From positions 1-64,000 of the forward strand of contig CALFMO010000062.1 in assembly GCA_937879855.1 (NCBI GenBank): a DNA stretch of 64,000 nucleotides, in the 5' to 3' direction. Origin of the DNA: an uncultured Acidobacteriaceae bacterium. GTDB taxonomy: Bacteria; Acidobacteriota; Terriglobia; Terriglobales; Acidobacteriaceae. A program made the position numbers and the translations under genes. Each line of letters opens with the position of its first letter. Position 1 is the stretch's first letter. Under the pieces are notes generated by a model, which was not told the origin of the DNA, ran no database searches, and saw only the letters and a program-made list of their open reading frames with translations. Shown one piece after another: positions 42,695 to 54,021 of the stretch.

Positions 42695-43156
42695 CTTTTG
42701 GCTTTTAGCCTTTTGCTTTTGGCTGGAATCGCGTAGTACTGGAGGTACTCGATGAGGAACTACAAGGACCTGCGCGTTTGGGACGAGGCCCACAGGTTGA
42801 CGCTCTCTCTCTACAAGATTACGCAGACTTTTCCGAAAGAGGAGCGATTCGGATTGACCAGTCAGATTCGACGAGCATCTTCCTCGATTGCAGCAAATCT
42901 AGCGGAAGGCTGCGGTCGGAGATCTGACGGGGAAATGGCCCGCTTTATTCAAATCGCGATGGGTTCAGGTTCCGAACTTTCTTATCACTTGCTGCTGGCA
43001 AGAGATCTGGTATTTCTGAGAAACGAAGAGTACGGCGAACTAAACGCAAGTCTTGGGCGAGTTATGAGAATGCTTTCAGCGCTTTCCTCGAAGGTCAGAA
43101 ATCCCCCGGCAGCGTAGAGGTCTGCGCCAAAAGCCAAAGGCCAAAAGCCAAGAGCT
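42693..43156. mobile_element. IVS-like cassette: inverted repeats flanking an S23-type gene
   Basis: Arms 42693-42723 and 43126-43156 are 31 bases each and match as reverse complements at 28 positions; one mismatch would be a G-U pair in RNA. They enclose about 400 bases almost filled by the four-helix-bundle gene at 42752-43117. Genuine 23S rRNA intervening sequences have the same plan: an S23 gene between inverted ends that form an RNase III stem. The arms are also built of 7-base words like other spacers here, so the gene may instead have landed in a pre-existing hairpin. Mobility is inferred. Confidence 0.45.
42752..43117 (+). CDS. Four-helix-bundle protein (S23/IVS-encoded family)
   Basis: The 121-residue protein begins MRNYKDLRVWDEAHRLTLSLYKIT and contains FPKEERFGLTSQIRRASSSIAANLAEGCGR, the diagnostic pattern of the S23 family first found in 23S rRNA intervening sequences and related to the Avd accessory proteins of diversity-generating retroelements. 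It should form a pentameric basic helical bundle that binds nucleic acid. GGAGG lies 6 bases upstream of the ATG. No reverse transcriptase or rRNA is near, so this is an orphan copy, placed between dprA and topA. Confidence 0.93.
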   Translation: MRNYKDLRVWDEAHRLTLSLYKITQTFPKEERFGLTSQIRRASSSIAANLAEGCGRRSDGEMARFIQIAMGSGSELSYHLLLARDLVFLRNEEYGELNASLGRVMRMLSALSSKVRNPPAA

Positions 43157-43232
43157 TCTCACCCGTAACTTGTTGCCCCCTTGACTTTCGTGCTAGCTTC
43201 GAAAACAGAACTCCAAGGAAATTGAGGTTCCA

Positions 43233-45734
<2,502 letters not shown>

Positions 45735-45739
45735 AACTT

Positions 45740-45850
45740 GTAATTGGTGATTTTGTAATTGAGTAATTTGAAGAGCCGAGCACCGGCGACTCGTCTCCAA
45801 TTACAATTGCCCACTTACTCAATTACCAATTTACCAAATTACCTAAATTC
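45740..45850. repeat. AT-rich word-type inverted repeat after topA
   Basis: The left part (45740-45773) repeats GTAATTG-like words and the right part (45800-45850) repeats the complementary CAATTAC-like words at 7-9 base spacing. The two halves can pair to give a long imperfect hairpin with the GC-rich centre as loop. It separates topA from the next gene. Confidence 0.6.
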
Positions 45851-45873
45851 AAAATTCACCTTGAGGTTGACCG

Positions 45874-46335
45874 ATGGCCAAAAAGCCGACCACTGCTGAT
45901 GCCGAACTGATTCTTAAACTCTACGATCTCCGCCGCGAAGCGGAAATGCGCAAAGCGCGCCACTGGTGGCTCGCCGAGTTCTGGCCCGAGAGTGCCGAAG
46001 ACTTCATGAAAATTGCCGGCAACTTGGGCGGGCAGGAGAACAATTGGCTCCGCCAAGTGGGTGGCTACTGGAGCATGGCCGCGTCTTTCGCGCTCCAGGG
46101 AGTATTGAACGAAGAAATGTTCCTCCAGCCCTCGGTCAGCGGTGAGATGTATTTTCTGCTGGCGAAGGTGCATCCTTTCCTCAAGGACCTGCGGGAAAAG
46201 ATGGGAGACCCGCACCTGTTCGCCAATATCGAGAACGTGATCACGCGTTCCAAGTTCGGCCGCGAACGTCTGAAATTCACGCTGAAGCGGGTCGAGATGC
46301 TTCGCCAAAAGCGAGCCGAGCGTAAGGCAAGCTAA
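45874..46335 (+). CDS. Hypothetical conserved-looking helical protein
   Basis: The 153-residue cytoplasmic protein has no known family to me. It is Trp-rich in its first half (ARHWWLAEFWPESAEDFMKI, NNWLRQVGGYWSMAASF) and ends with a basic helix (FGRERLKFTLKRVEMLRQKRAERKAS). It appears all-helical. A GAGG site lies about 7 bases before the ATG. It follows topA on the same strand, separated by the word-type hairpin. Confidence 0.7.
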   Translation: MAKKPTTADAELILKLYDLRREAEMRKARHWWLAEFWPESAEDFMKIAGNLGGQENNWLRQVGGYWSMAASFALQGVLNEEMFLQPSVSGEMYFLLAKVHPFLKDLREKMGDPHLFANIENVITRSKFGRERLKFTLKRVEMLRQKRAERKAS

Positions 46336-46432
46336 GAGAGCAAGATCAGTTTCGTTCTCTATTCGCCCACGCTAGGATCCAGGCCATTTCAGGACGAAAC
46401 ATCAACCAAATAGCGTATGCAGCATCGCCCAC

Positions 46433-46466
46433 CCACCCTTGCAAAAAACGCAAGGATGGGGCACCC
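46433..46466. repeat. Hairpin repeat (CCACCCTTGC family), inverted copy
   Basis: CCACCCTTGC (46433-46442) pairs imperfectly with GCAAGGATGG (46450-46459) around an A-rich loop, followed by GGGCACCC. It is the opposite-orientation relative of the hairpin at 24112-24152. It lies between the converging hypothetical and methyltransferase genes. Confidence 0.5.
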
Positions 46467-46562
46467 GCTGTTGGAATGCGACGCACAAAGATGGGGCACG
46501 CGCCTTGCGGGTGTACTCCGTCCTCAATTTTGTGGCGGCCCGGCGCTCCTTCCTTTTCAAAT

Positions 46563-47318
46563 CTAGGGGGTCGACCGTCCAACTTTTCGAGCGACTGCTA
46601 CGAGTCGCGCCGCGTTCAGATCATACGGGGAACCTTGCAGGGTTCCGAATAGCTGCACGTGTTTGAAGCCGGCCCGGAAGAGGAGATCTTTCAGCTCACG
46701 GCCCGAATAGATGCTGTGTTCAAAAGTGAAGCTTTGGGCACGGCCGTCTTTTACCAGGGTCCATTCGGAAGAAACGCGGCACCAGTCGTCGAGGAGTTGA
46801 GGACGCTGCACGAGAAGCGAGCCATCCGCCAGTTCGGTGCAGATTGAGTTTTGCCACGTTCTGGCGAGGCGTTCTTTGCCCATCACTTCGATGATGAGCA
46901 CGCCGTTCTCTTTAAGGTTCTCGTAGATATTCTGCAGCACCTGAAAATTATCCCGCTCATCTTCGAAGTATCCAAAGGACGTATAGAGATTGCAGACGAG
47001 GTCGAATGCTGCAGGGCGTAGGAAAAGTCGCATGTCCTGTTGCACCCACTCCACAGAGATGGTGGCTTGGGACGCTCGCTCGCGCGCCTGGCCTAGAAGG
47101 AATTCGGATTTGTCGACGCCCGTGACCTGGAAGCCGCGTTGCGCGAACTCCAGCGCGTGGCGTCCGGGGCCGCAGCAGAGATCGAGCAGGCTGCCTCCTG
47201 TGCACTGAGTCAATGCAATGATTTGGCTGACCTCTTCCTTCGAGGCGGAAAAGCGCTCTGCTGAGAAAACATAAGAAGAGAGATCGCGCCAGAAGTCTTC
47301 GTTCTCGTACCACTGCAT
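46563..47318 (-). CDS. Class I SAM-dependent methyltransferase
   Basis: The 251-residue protein has the Rossmann methyltransferase motif I LLDLCCGPGRHALEFAQRGFQVTGVDKSEFLL (about residues 48-80), followed by VEWVQQDMRLFL and FDLVCNLYTSFGYFEDERDN, typical of small-molecule methyltransferases. Substrate unknown. The protein begins MQWYENEDFWRDLSSYVFSAERF, the usual start of this subgroup. Single gene; the 178-base gap upstream of it (47319-47496) holds only a small CCCC/GGGG hairpin. Confidence 0.88.
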   Translation of the reverse strand: MQWYENEDFWRDLSSYVFSAERFSASKEEVSQIIALTQCTGGSLLDLCCGPGRHALEFAQRGFQVTGVDKSEFLLGQARERASQATISVEWVQQDMRLFLRPAAFDLVCNLYTSFGYFEDERDNFQVLQNIYENLKENGVLIIEVMGKERLARTWQNSICTELADGSLLVQRPQLLDDWCRVSSEWTLVKDGRAQSFTFEHSIYSGRELKDLLFRAGFKHVQLFGTLQGSPYDLNAARLVAVARKVGRSTP

Positions 47319-47496
47319 AGAGGATAGAGTCTAATCCCTGGAAGACTTAGGCACACCGGCGGTTCAGCGTTTTCATCCCCATTTAAAACGGGGAACGTTC
47401 CTTCTTGTTCGTGTTTTTCCTAGGCCCGTGTTTCCACCGTGAAGATCAGGGGTTCTCCTCTTGTACGGGCTTGGGGATTCGAAAGACAATATTGGG

Positions 47497-48960
47497 ATGA
47501 ACTACCGAACTTCAAGACGACTATTGGGGCTATGTCTGGCGTTGCTGATTGCGCTGCCTGCGTGGCCGGTTGGGTCAACCGTGGTTCCCGAGTTGCCTGA
47601 TCCGGGCCACCCCGGTATGAGCCGGCAACAGCAGCAGCAGTTAGGATTGCAGACAGCGGCCGAAGTTTACAAACAAATGCCGGTGCTGCCCGATTCGAAT
47701 CCTGTTACGCAGTACGTGCAGAGCCTGGGAAGAAGATTGGTAGGAGTCATTCCTGCTGAACGCTCATGGCCGTATCAGTTCCACGTGATCCAGCAGAGCG
47801 ACATCAATGCCTTCGCGCTGCCGGGAGGTCCGATCTTCGTAAATATCGGCACAATCAATGCCGCCGGCAACGAGGCCGAACTGGCCGGGGTGCTGGCGCA
47901 CGAGATGTCGCACGTCTACATGCAGCATTCGGCGAAACAGGCTCCGAAGCAGGAGTGGGCGAACATTCTTGGTGCCCTTGGAGGTTTGCTGGGAGGTGCA
48001 GCGGGTAGCCTCGCGAAGATGGGAATTCAGTTCGGGGCAGGCACGTTGTTGATGAAATATTCGCGAGCCGATGAAGCGCAGGCCGACGCGGTGGGCGCGA
48101 TCATCATGTACAAAGCGGGGTACAACCCGCGGGCAATGGCAGAGTTTTTTCAGAGGCTCGAGAAATTAGTGGGCAACGGCGGGACTCAGTTTCTAAGCGA
48201 TCACCCCAATCCCGGCAATCGTGTGCTGGCAGTGGAGCGGGAAATCGCCAACTGGACGCCGAAACCATATGTCTCGACCAGCCCTGAGTTCGTACGGGCC
48301 CAGCAGGCGGCCAAGGAGATAAAAGCCTTCAATGCGCAGCAGATTGCTGACGGCGCCAAGAGCGGACTGTGGGCGCAACAAAATCGTCAAAGCGGGTCGG
48401 TGCCGCACGATATAGAAATGGCGGATACCGCGGCCGGCTCCGCAGGCGCCGAAACCATCACGAACGTCAGCTATCAGCAAGTGGAGCCGAGCGGCGAATT
48501 CAAAACTTTTCAGGGAAATGATTTCAGCATTTCGTATCCGGCGAATTGGCAGGCCATGGCGGGGCAGAATTCGGCGACGTTGGCTCCGACCGCCGGGGTT
48601 GGGCAAAACGCGATCGCCTATGGCGTGATCGTGGCGAGTGCGCAAAATGTGGACGCGTCGTCCTTGAACGACGCTACGCAGGGGCTGATCCAGAACTTGC
48701 AGGAAACGAATCCTGGTCTGCGCGTTTATGAAAGCCCGCGCAGGATCCAGGTGAATGGTGGCGAGGCGCTCAGCACCATGCTGACGGGGAATTCGCCTAT
48801 CCAGCAGGACGGTCGCCCGCTGCCTGAGCGCGATTGGCTGGTCACGATGGCACGACCGGAAGGTGGATTGCTGCACATAGTGTTCATTGCGCCTGAGAGG
48901 CAGTTTGGGCAACTGCAGCCAACGTATCAGAGGATGCTTGATAGTTTGCAGGTGAGGTGA
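47497..48960 (+). CDS. Secreted M48-family zinc metalloprotease
   Basis: The 487-residue protein (from the ATG at 47497) has a signal peptide (RRLLGLCLALLIALPAWPVG). The catalytic motif is LAHEMSHVYMQHS with His135 as first zinc ligand, and SRADEAQADAVGAIIMY supplies the third ligand, as in BepA/YfgC-like peptidases. A C-terminal domain of about 150 residues (from FKTFQGNDFSISYPANWQAM) resembles a PsbP/DUF1795-like fold. It may help outer-membrane protein quality control. Single gene. Confidence 0.9.
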   Translation: MNYRTSRRLLGLCLALLIALPAWPVGSTVVPELPDPGHPGMSRQQQQQLGLQTAAEVYKQMPVLPDSNPVTQYVQSLGRRLVGVIPAERSWPYQFHVIQQSDINAFALPGGPIFVNIGTINAAGNEAELAGVLAHEMSHVYMQHSAKQAPKQEWANILGALGGLLGGAAGSLAKMGIQFGAGTLLMKYSRADEAQADAVGAIIMYKAGYNPRAMAEFFQRLEKLVGNGGTQFLSDHPNPGNRVLAVEREIANWTPKPYVSTSPEFVRAQQAAKEIKAFNAQQIADGAKSGLWAQQNRQSGSVPHDIEMADTAAGSAGAETITNVSYQQVEPSGEFKTFQGNDFSISYPANWQAMAGQNSATLAPTAGVGQNAIAYGVIVASAQNVDASSLNDATQGLIQNLQETNPGLRVYESPRRIQVNGGEALSTMLTGNSPIQQDGRPLPERDWLVTMARPEGGLLHIVFIAPERQFGQLQPTYQRMLDSLQVR

Positions 48961-49039
48961 GTCGGGTCGGGTCGCAGCCGCAGTATTTTTGGCCCAGCAG
49001 AACCAAGAGGTGGCACGCGCCGAAGCTTTCGTAAACCAC

Positions 49040-49441
49040 TCAGGCGCGAAGGTCCAGTTCTATCGCGTCGATCAGCGGAACGAGCCATGCCAGCAACGCC
49101 TGATGTGCCGGATGTTGAACATAGGCGTCGAGGGATGCTTTGTCCTTGAATTGCATGATGCCGCCGAATGTATAGCCTTTTCCTCGCGGCGAAATATTTG
49201 GTCCCACATGGGTCTGAAGAAGTCCAGGGATTAGCCCTTGGAAGGCGGCAATCTCTTTCGCCGCTCTGTCCTTTTGAGCTTCCGATGTTCCAGGCTTCCA
49301 TTGAAATACGAATACGTGAAAAACGTTCGCCGACTCGCCTTCCGCTCTCGCCACTTCCGGCAAATTGAGAGAGGCAACAACTGCCGCTCCGACGGCAAGG
49401 CCGCCATCTCGCAGCAGCGTACGACGCGTGGAGTTTGCCAT
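49040..49441 (-). CDS. Exported Dabb (stress-responsive A/B barrel) protein
   Basis: About 133 residues. The N-terminus MANSTRRTLLRDGGLAVGAAVVASLNLPEVARA is a twin-arginine-type signal. The mature part NVFHVFVFQWKPGTSEAQKDRAAKEIAAF ... GKGYTFGGIMQFKDKASLDAYVQHPAHQALL matches the Dabb ferredoxin-like fold. Such domains occur in small stress proteins and in some degradative enzymes; a role here is not evident. The ATG at 49441 has AAAGGA about 7 bases upstream. Confidence 0.85.
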   Translation of the reverse strand: MANSTRRTLLRDGGLAVGAAVVASLNLPEVARAEGESANVFHVFVFQWKPGTSEAQKDRAAKEIAAFQGLIPGLLQTHVGPNISPRGKGYTFGGIMQFKDKASLDAYVQHPAHQALLAWLVPLIDAIELDLRA

Positions 49442-49493
49442 TTGATTTTCCTTTCGCACGACGAATAACTGCGAACGTCAATCGGGGCAGGAG

Positions 49494-50264
49494 CTATATC
49501 CAACCGGCGTCGATGACATAGCTCTGATTGGTGATTGCCGAACTGTCGTCTGAGGCCAGAAACAGAATCAGGCGCGCTACTTCTTCCGGCAGGATCATTC
49601 TCTTTAGCGCCTGATTGGCGAGTATCTGCGCTTTGTATTCTTCGGTGAGCCACAAACGCTGCTGCCGCTCTGTAAGGATCGCTCCCGGCATAATGCAGTT
49701 GACGCGAATATTGTCGGCTCCGAGTTCGTGGGAAAGGGTGCGCGTGAGTCCCACAATCGCGGCCTTGGCCGCAACGTAGACAACCTGGTTGATGGAGGGA
49801 ATTACCCATCCAATCGAACTCATATTGATGATCGAACCGCGCTGCGCTCTCTGCATCGCGGGAATCACCGCTTGCGTCACGAAGAACTGGTGTTTCAGGT
49901 TGACGGCGATTGACTGGTCCCAGTAGGCCGGCGTGACCTCGGCGAGCTTGTGGCGGGTGTCGTTGGCGGCATTGTTCACGAGAACATCGACTGTGTGAAA
50001 TCTGTCGAGAATGGTTTGTACGGTCCGTTGTACGTCGACAATGTCAGTTAGATCGCAGTGGTAGTAGACGGGGGCAGTCGCGCCGTTCAGGCGCTTTGAG
50101 AGTTGGTTCGCGGCGTCATCCTGAATATCGAGGAAGGCGACTTGCGCGTGTTGCATCGCGAAGGCTTCGACGATCGCCTCGCCGATGCCAGAGGCGCCGC
50201 CGGTCACGACGACGACGCGATCGCGAAGGCTGGGGTAAGAAGCAAATCCTGGCGATGTTTCCAT
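49494..50264 (-). CDS. Short-chain dehydrogenase/reductase
   Basis: The 256-residue classical SDR shows the cofactor motif VVTGGASGIGEAIV (about residue 19), DVLVNNAAN, catalytic Ser in IINMSSIGW and YVAAK, and IRVNCIMPGAILTE. It resembles sugar 1-dehydrogenases by general pattern, but the substrate is not assignable. It is followed after 52 bases by the Dabb gene on the same strand. Confidence 0.9.
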   Translation of the reverse strand: METSPGFASYPSLRDRVVVVTGGASGIGEAIVEAFAMQHAQVAFLDIQDDAANQLSKRLNGATAPVYYHCDLTDIVDVQRTVQTILDRFHTVDVLVNNAANDTRHKLAEVTPAYWDQSIAVNLKHQFFVTQAVIPAMQRAQRGSIINMSSIGWVIPSINQVVYVAAKAAIVGLTRTLSHELGADNIRVNCIMPGAILTERQQRLWLTEEYKAQILANQALKRMILPEEVARLILFLASDDSSAITNQSYVIDAGWI

Positions 50265-50402
50265 GGGCTGGGCCGCTGTTCGCGCTTTTCGAAGTGGCGG
50301 CGTGTGTGATGGTATCAGGCGATTTTACAAATGCGAAGTGCGGCCGCTGGGTCCCGCGGCTTTGATAATGCCGCTCGATCTCACGACTCGACGCCAAAAG
50401 CT

Positions 50403-50810
50403 TCACATCAAATAAAGGTCGAGAATTTCGCTCGTTTCGTGGAGAAAGTCTTTGAAGTTGGGGTATTGGTTGAACTCGATAGGCGCCTCGAAATAAACCC
50501 AGCCCTCCGTCCGTCGGATATTCCAGTAGGAGCCCATGCTGGTGGTTTCGCGGAAGTCACTCTTGCCAATCTCAAAGGCGATGTTCCATATGCGGGCCTG
50601 GTGACGACCTCCAAAGATGTTCTCGAAGACGGCGCCCCGTCGTCCTCCCAATGTGCTAACCATGCAATTGAAAATGTCCCCGTGAACTGAAACGAGGTTC
50701 GACGCATCGGGATCAGACGCGACATCTCCGGGGACGGCGCGGAATCCAGCCTCGATGGCGGCGTCGTGGTAACGGGCCGCCGGACGACTCGGAAAAATCT
50801 CCTCAAACAT
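50403..50810 (-). CDS. Hypothetical protein
   Basis: The 135-residue protein (MFEEIFPSRPAARYHDAAIEAGFRAV...) has no recognised family. It contains FIFN-type and aromatic segments (GSYWNIRRTEGWVYFEAPIEFNQYPNF) and no signal peptide or membrane helix. A competing frame (50408-50833) covers the same DNA, but its Ser/Arg-rich product looks like a shadow. It is 19 bases downstream of the next hypothetical gene on the same strand. Confidence 0.55.
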   Translation of the reverse strand: MFEEIFPSRPAARYHDAAIEAGFRAVPGDVASDPDASNLVSVHGDIFNCMVSTLGGRRGAVFENIFGGRHQARIWNIAFEIGKSDFRETTSMGSYWNIRRTEGWVYFEAPIEFNQYPNFKDFLHETSEILDLYLM

Positions 50811-50829
50811 TGAATTACCATCCGCCTTT

Positions 50830-51687
50830 TCACTTGCGCTTGGACATCAGCATCACAGTGTATTTGTCGAGATCGATCAGGGCTTCATCACTTACTGCGC
50901 GCATACGTTCGCGTCGTTTTTGCCGGAGGGATTCTTCGGTTGAAAGCGACGCTTCGGTACGTTCTTTCACGCCAATCTTTGCTTTGTCTTCACGGCTTGC
51001 CAGTTCCCGCGCGTACGTGCGGGATCCGGACGGTTGATTGGCGTCGCCGGCAAAAGATGCGATTGCGTGGTCAGCAGCCTCGGTCTGTGAATACCAGAGC
51101 AACAGAAGCAAGCTCTTTTGTGCGGTTGTATCATGCTCAGTCTTCAGGCGATCGAGCGCAGGCTGCAGCCAATAGTCCTGATCGGTTGGGAGCAACATGT
51201 AAATCAGACAGTAATCTTGGCCGAGCGTGAGGACATGCTGCGAAATAAACACACTGAATTTGGGCTGATCGAGGATGTGAAAGGCGGCCGCCGTGGTGTC
51301 CTGATTGAACGTCGCCATGCGGTGAACCTGCAGGAAGTAATCCCTCACTTGGACGTCGAGCAGATTACATTTCGCCATGGCAGCCAGCGCGATCTTACGG
51401 TCGGGCGGGGTGTCGGAAAGGCTCAGCAGGAGCATGCTGCCGTCATAAAGGAAGAAGGGTGGGTTGTGGAAATTACCCAGTTCCTGGCGGAGGCCGGGAG
51501 TGTAGACGGTTGGGTTGGACTTGGCCGTCGTCCAGAAGCGGTCGAGGACGCCGGATTTGTCGTTGATTTCCTGTTTGCTCAAAAGATGCGGCTGGAAGTT
51601 ATAGGTCTCCTGAATCTGCTGGTGAATCGAGGATTGAGCTGAGGCGAAGGCCGCGATGAAGAGCAACAGGAAGGTGCCCCGTTTCAT
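50830..51687 (-). CDS. Hypothetical exported helical protein
   Basis: The 285-residue protein has a signal peptide (MKRGTFLLLFIAAFASAQ) and is otherwise mainly helical, with HEAT-like stretches (DRKIALAAMAKCNLLDVQVRDYFLQVHRM, ALDRLKTEHDTTAQKSLLLLLWYSQTEAADHAIASFAG). It ends with a charged helix (RQKRRERMRAVSDEALIDLDKYTVML). Function unknown. It probably forms a pair with the gene at 50403. Confidence 0.7.
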   Translation of the reverse strand: MKRGTFLLLFIAAFASAQSSIHQQIQETYNFQPHLLSKQEINDKSGVLDRFWTTAKSNPTVYTPGLRQELGNFHNPPFFLYDGSMLLLSLSDTPPDRKIALAAMAKCNLLDVQVRDYFLQVHRMATFNQDTTAAAFHILDQPKFSVFISQHVLTLGQDYCLIYMLLPTDQDYWLQPALDRLKTEHDTTAQKSLLLLLWYSQTEAADHAIASFAGDANQPSGSRTYARELASREDKAKIGVKERTEASLSTEESLRQKRRERMRAVSDEALIDLDKYTVMLMSKRK

Positions 51688-51894
51688 GGCGTCATTCTAC
51701 ACAGTCGGGCGTCCTGCTGGGACGCGGTCCTATTTCTGTTCATGTTCCCAGCGTTGGAGACGCCGGGTTACTTCGCTCGCGGGAAAAAAGGCGGGTACAT
51801 TCGAAACATGAAGGCACGACAAAAAACGGCTGAAACGACATCACGAAGAGAGCTGCCACTCTCGTCTAACAGGTACACCTTCCCAAAAACAGCA

Positions 51895-51966
51895 AAGCCG
51901 GGCTGGTTGACCCGGCTTACCGTTTTGGAACCGGTTCGGTTGATCTATCTTTCGATCGACCGAACC
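51895..51966. other. Gene-free interval with hairpins (51688-52076)
   Basis: This 389-base gap holds no convincing gene. It contains a perfect 8-bp stem AAGCCGGG/CCCGGCTT (51895-51918), a 13-pair stem with one G-T pair at 51933-51966 (GGTTCGGTTGATC on the left), and a CCCGC/GCGGG stem at 52061-52073. The stems may be terminators or a structured RNA; no riboswitch class is recognised. Confidence 0.45.
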
Positions 51967-52076
51967 AGCATCTCGAAATCATTGAACTCTTGTGAGTCTC
52001 ACGTCTTCTCACCAACTGGTGCGCGTTTTTCCGCACTCGATTGCGTCGCGGGGTCACCGTCCCGCTTCGCGGGTTT

Positions 52077-52325
52077 CTACATCACCATTGCCAGGTTCTC
52101 GAGTTCATACATCAGGACTGGCAGTGCGCATCCCGCCATCTCCACCCGGCCCGCAGCGTCGAGCGCTGCCTTGGGCGAAACCCCATATCCACGGCCCATC
52201 AAGAATACCTGGAGCAGTTCAGCCGCCTCGTAGGAGTCGATCATGCCACCCTGAAGCAGATCGTTCCTGAGTGCCGCCAGCTCGGTCATCGTGAATCTAT
52301 CTTTATCGTTCGTCGCTTTTTCCAT
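52077..52325 (-). CDS. Small hypothetical helical protein
   Basis: The 82-residue protein (MEKATNDKDRFTMTELAALRNDLLQGGMIDSYEAAELLQVFL...) is helical with no membrane span or known family. I choose the ATG at 52325 because the strong GGAGGTGA site (52341-52334) lies 8 bases upstream; longer versions have no such site. Confidence 0.6.
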   Translation of the reverse strand: MEKATNDKDRFTMTELAALRNDLLQGGMIDSYEAAELLQVFLMGRGYGVSPKAALDAAGRVEMAGCALPVLMYELENLAMVM

Positions 52326-52436
52326 GGCCGTCATCACCTCCGACTCCGACCTTTTACTTTCTTGCCTACTTAGACTCATCGGCACTTGTGAAAGTTGCAT
52401 GCAATTCTTTTGCCGTAGTTATGCTGTTTTCCCTGT

Positions 52437-52704
52437 ACGGTGCCAAAACCCCTATTAATAGCTATAACCCGTGTAAATTTCGAAAGTTGCGGTCAGCCTG
52501 GTTTGGTAGGCGGGGCCTGATGGCGTTCCTTTCGTACCCACGGGTAATCTCAAAACTGACACAATGTGTCGATTTCGGACGGGGAGGACAGGAGTTGTCG
52601 ACCGAAGAAACTGGACGGCTGTCGCCAATGGAGGGGTGCGGGAAGCCAAAATCGCTTTTCAAGTGGAAACCTTAGGTAACTTTCGATCGCGGTTTTCGCA
52701 CCAT
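52437..52704. repeat. Gene-free interval bounded by imperfect inverted ends
   Basis: The gap 52326-52773 has no convincing gene. Bases 52437-52486 and the reverse complement of 52655-52704 agree at about 30 of 50 positions, with the first 28 positions matching at 20. Both contain GGTGCxAAAACC. They could be the worn ends of a small non-autonomous element of about 270 bases. Confidence 0.35.
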
Positions 52705-52773
52705 AAACCTCAACGAGACATTCGATAATGCGAGAACGGAACACAACCCGAAGTCTGGTTGGGTCAGCCAACT

Positions 52774-53820
52774 ATGCGCCCGTCAAAAGACTTTCAGAAA
52801 GCCGCGTTCGCGATCGGGGCCGTCGTGTTGTTGACGGTAGGAATCGGTGTTGCTGGAAAGGCCTATCGCGATCGACAGGTCGCCAATATGCCGCCGCCTG
52901 TGCCACGGGCTCGGTTAGTGGTTCAACCCGGTGCACCCGTTGCGGCTGATTCCCAAGTTGGCAAGGCTGCCGACTCGAGTGCCACAAATGCCGCAGCACA
53001 ACAGCCGGCTGCCTCTCGCTTTGAAATCTCATTGGATCCGATGGACAGCTACCAGGACGACCTTCGTGAAAGTCTTCTCCAGGAGTTGGCGCCTGCGTTT
53101 CCAGACCTTCCGAAATTCCTACGCGAGCCGCCGTCGAGAGGCCCTGACCCCGCTTACGAGCGCCTTGTATTTCAACTGCTGGACGCGGCGGAGAATAGAC
53201 CGGCGGACCAACGCCCGGCAAGGCTGTTAGCGGCGGATCTTGTCGCAAACACGGTTACATGCCCCGTCGAGAATAAGGAGCCATGCAACCAGCTTCGCAG
53301 CGACTTTGCCGAGCACAAATTGACCCTGGCATATTCCGAATTGGGCGGGGGATTTTATTATCAGCGCGACCTTCTTTGGCGCGTTTGGCAACAAGATCCC
53401 GAGACCGACTGGGGGGAGCGGGCCTTCGTTCTTCTTCTCGAGTCGGGCTGGGACACCAGCACTGTATGCGCCAAAGGCAGCGACCAGTTTCGCGAGGTGA
53501 TTGGCCAGGGCGAATCCTTTTTGCGCCAACACCCCGCAAGTCGACAACGCGCAGTCGTCCTGTTTCTGGTCGGTCAGGCGTACGCGACGTGGTGGTCGCT
53601 GGGCAATGAGACGGCAGACAGCGGCATGGGGGATTATGTCGATCCCAAGCGATACAACGATGGTGCAGAACCGGCCCGCGTCAAGGCCATTGGCTATTTC
53701 GAGCAAGTCGAGGAGGGGGCGCCGGACACAAAGTTTGCCGAGTATGCCCGCCAAATCCTGCCTGCGTTAGGGGAACACAAGATCCAGAACAACTACAAGT
53801 TCTTCTGCGTGTACGATTAG
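52774..53820 (+). CDS. Hypothetical membrane-anchored protein
   Basis: The 348-residue protein has one N-terminal membrane helix (about residues 8-30), a Pro/Ala-rich linker, and a soluble helical domain (about 85-345) that may contain TPR-like helices (QFREVIGQGESFLRQHPASRQRAVVLFLVGQAYATWW). Cysteines at CPVENKEPCNQL and CAKG may pair. Function unknown. The start is uncertain: the ATG at 52774 lacks a clear ribosome-binding site. Confidence 0.65.
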   Translation: MRPSKDFQKAAFAIGAVVLLTVGIGVAGKAYRDRQVANMPPPVPRARLVVQPGAPVAADSQVGKAADSSATNAAAQQPAASRFEISLDPMDSYQDDLRESLLQELAPAFPDLPKFLREPPSRGPDPAYERLVFQLLDAAENRPADQRPARLLAADLVANTVTCPVENKEPCNQLRSDFAEHKLTLAYSELGGGFYYQRDLLWRVWQQDPETDWGERAFVLLLESGWDTSTVCAKGSDQFREVIGQGESFLRQHPASRQRAVVLFLVGQAYATWWSLGNETADSGMGDYVDPKRYNDGAEPARVKAIGYFEQVEEGAPDTKFAEYARQILPALGEHKIQNNYKFFCVYD

Positions 53821-54021
53821 CAGGCGTTACCTCACTTCTTAGAGAAACTCCTTTGACCTGCTAAGGCGAAGGAACCGCTCTCCTGAGAGGAGGGGAGCGA
53901 CCACGTGGCGCATGCTGCTCGCGGGAACATCGTGAATCCGGCCCAAAGTCTACGGCGTGGGCGGAAGCAGCTATGAGCCGGTGGCCGGAGATGTCCCCGT
54001 GGCGGCGGTAGGGAGGAAGAA

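Noticed and set aside
50408..50833. Alternative 141-codon minus-strand frame over the hypothetical gene at 50403
   Set aside because: Its product is Ser/Arg/Pro-rich and shadow-like, while the 50403-50810 frame has normal composition.
51742..52233. 163-codon plus-strand frame in the gene-free interval
   Set aside because: It overlaps hairpins and the opposite-strand small gene, with Ser/Arg-rich low-quality sequence.
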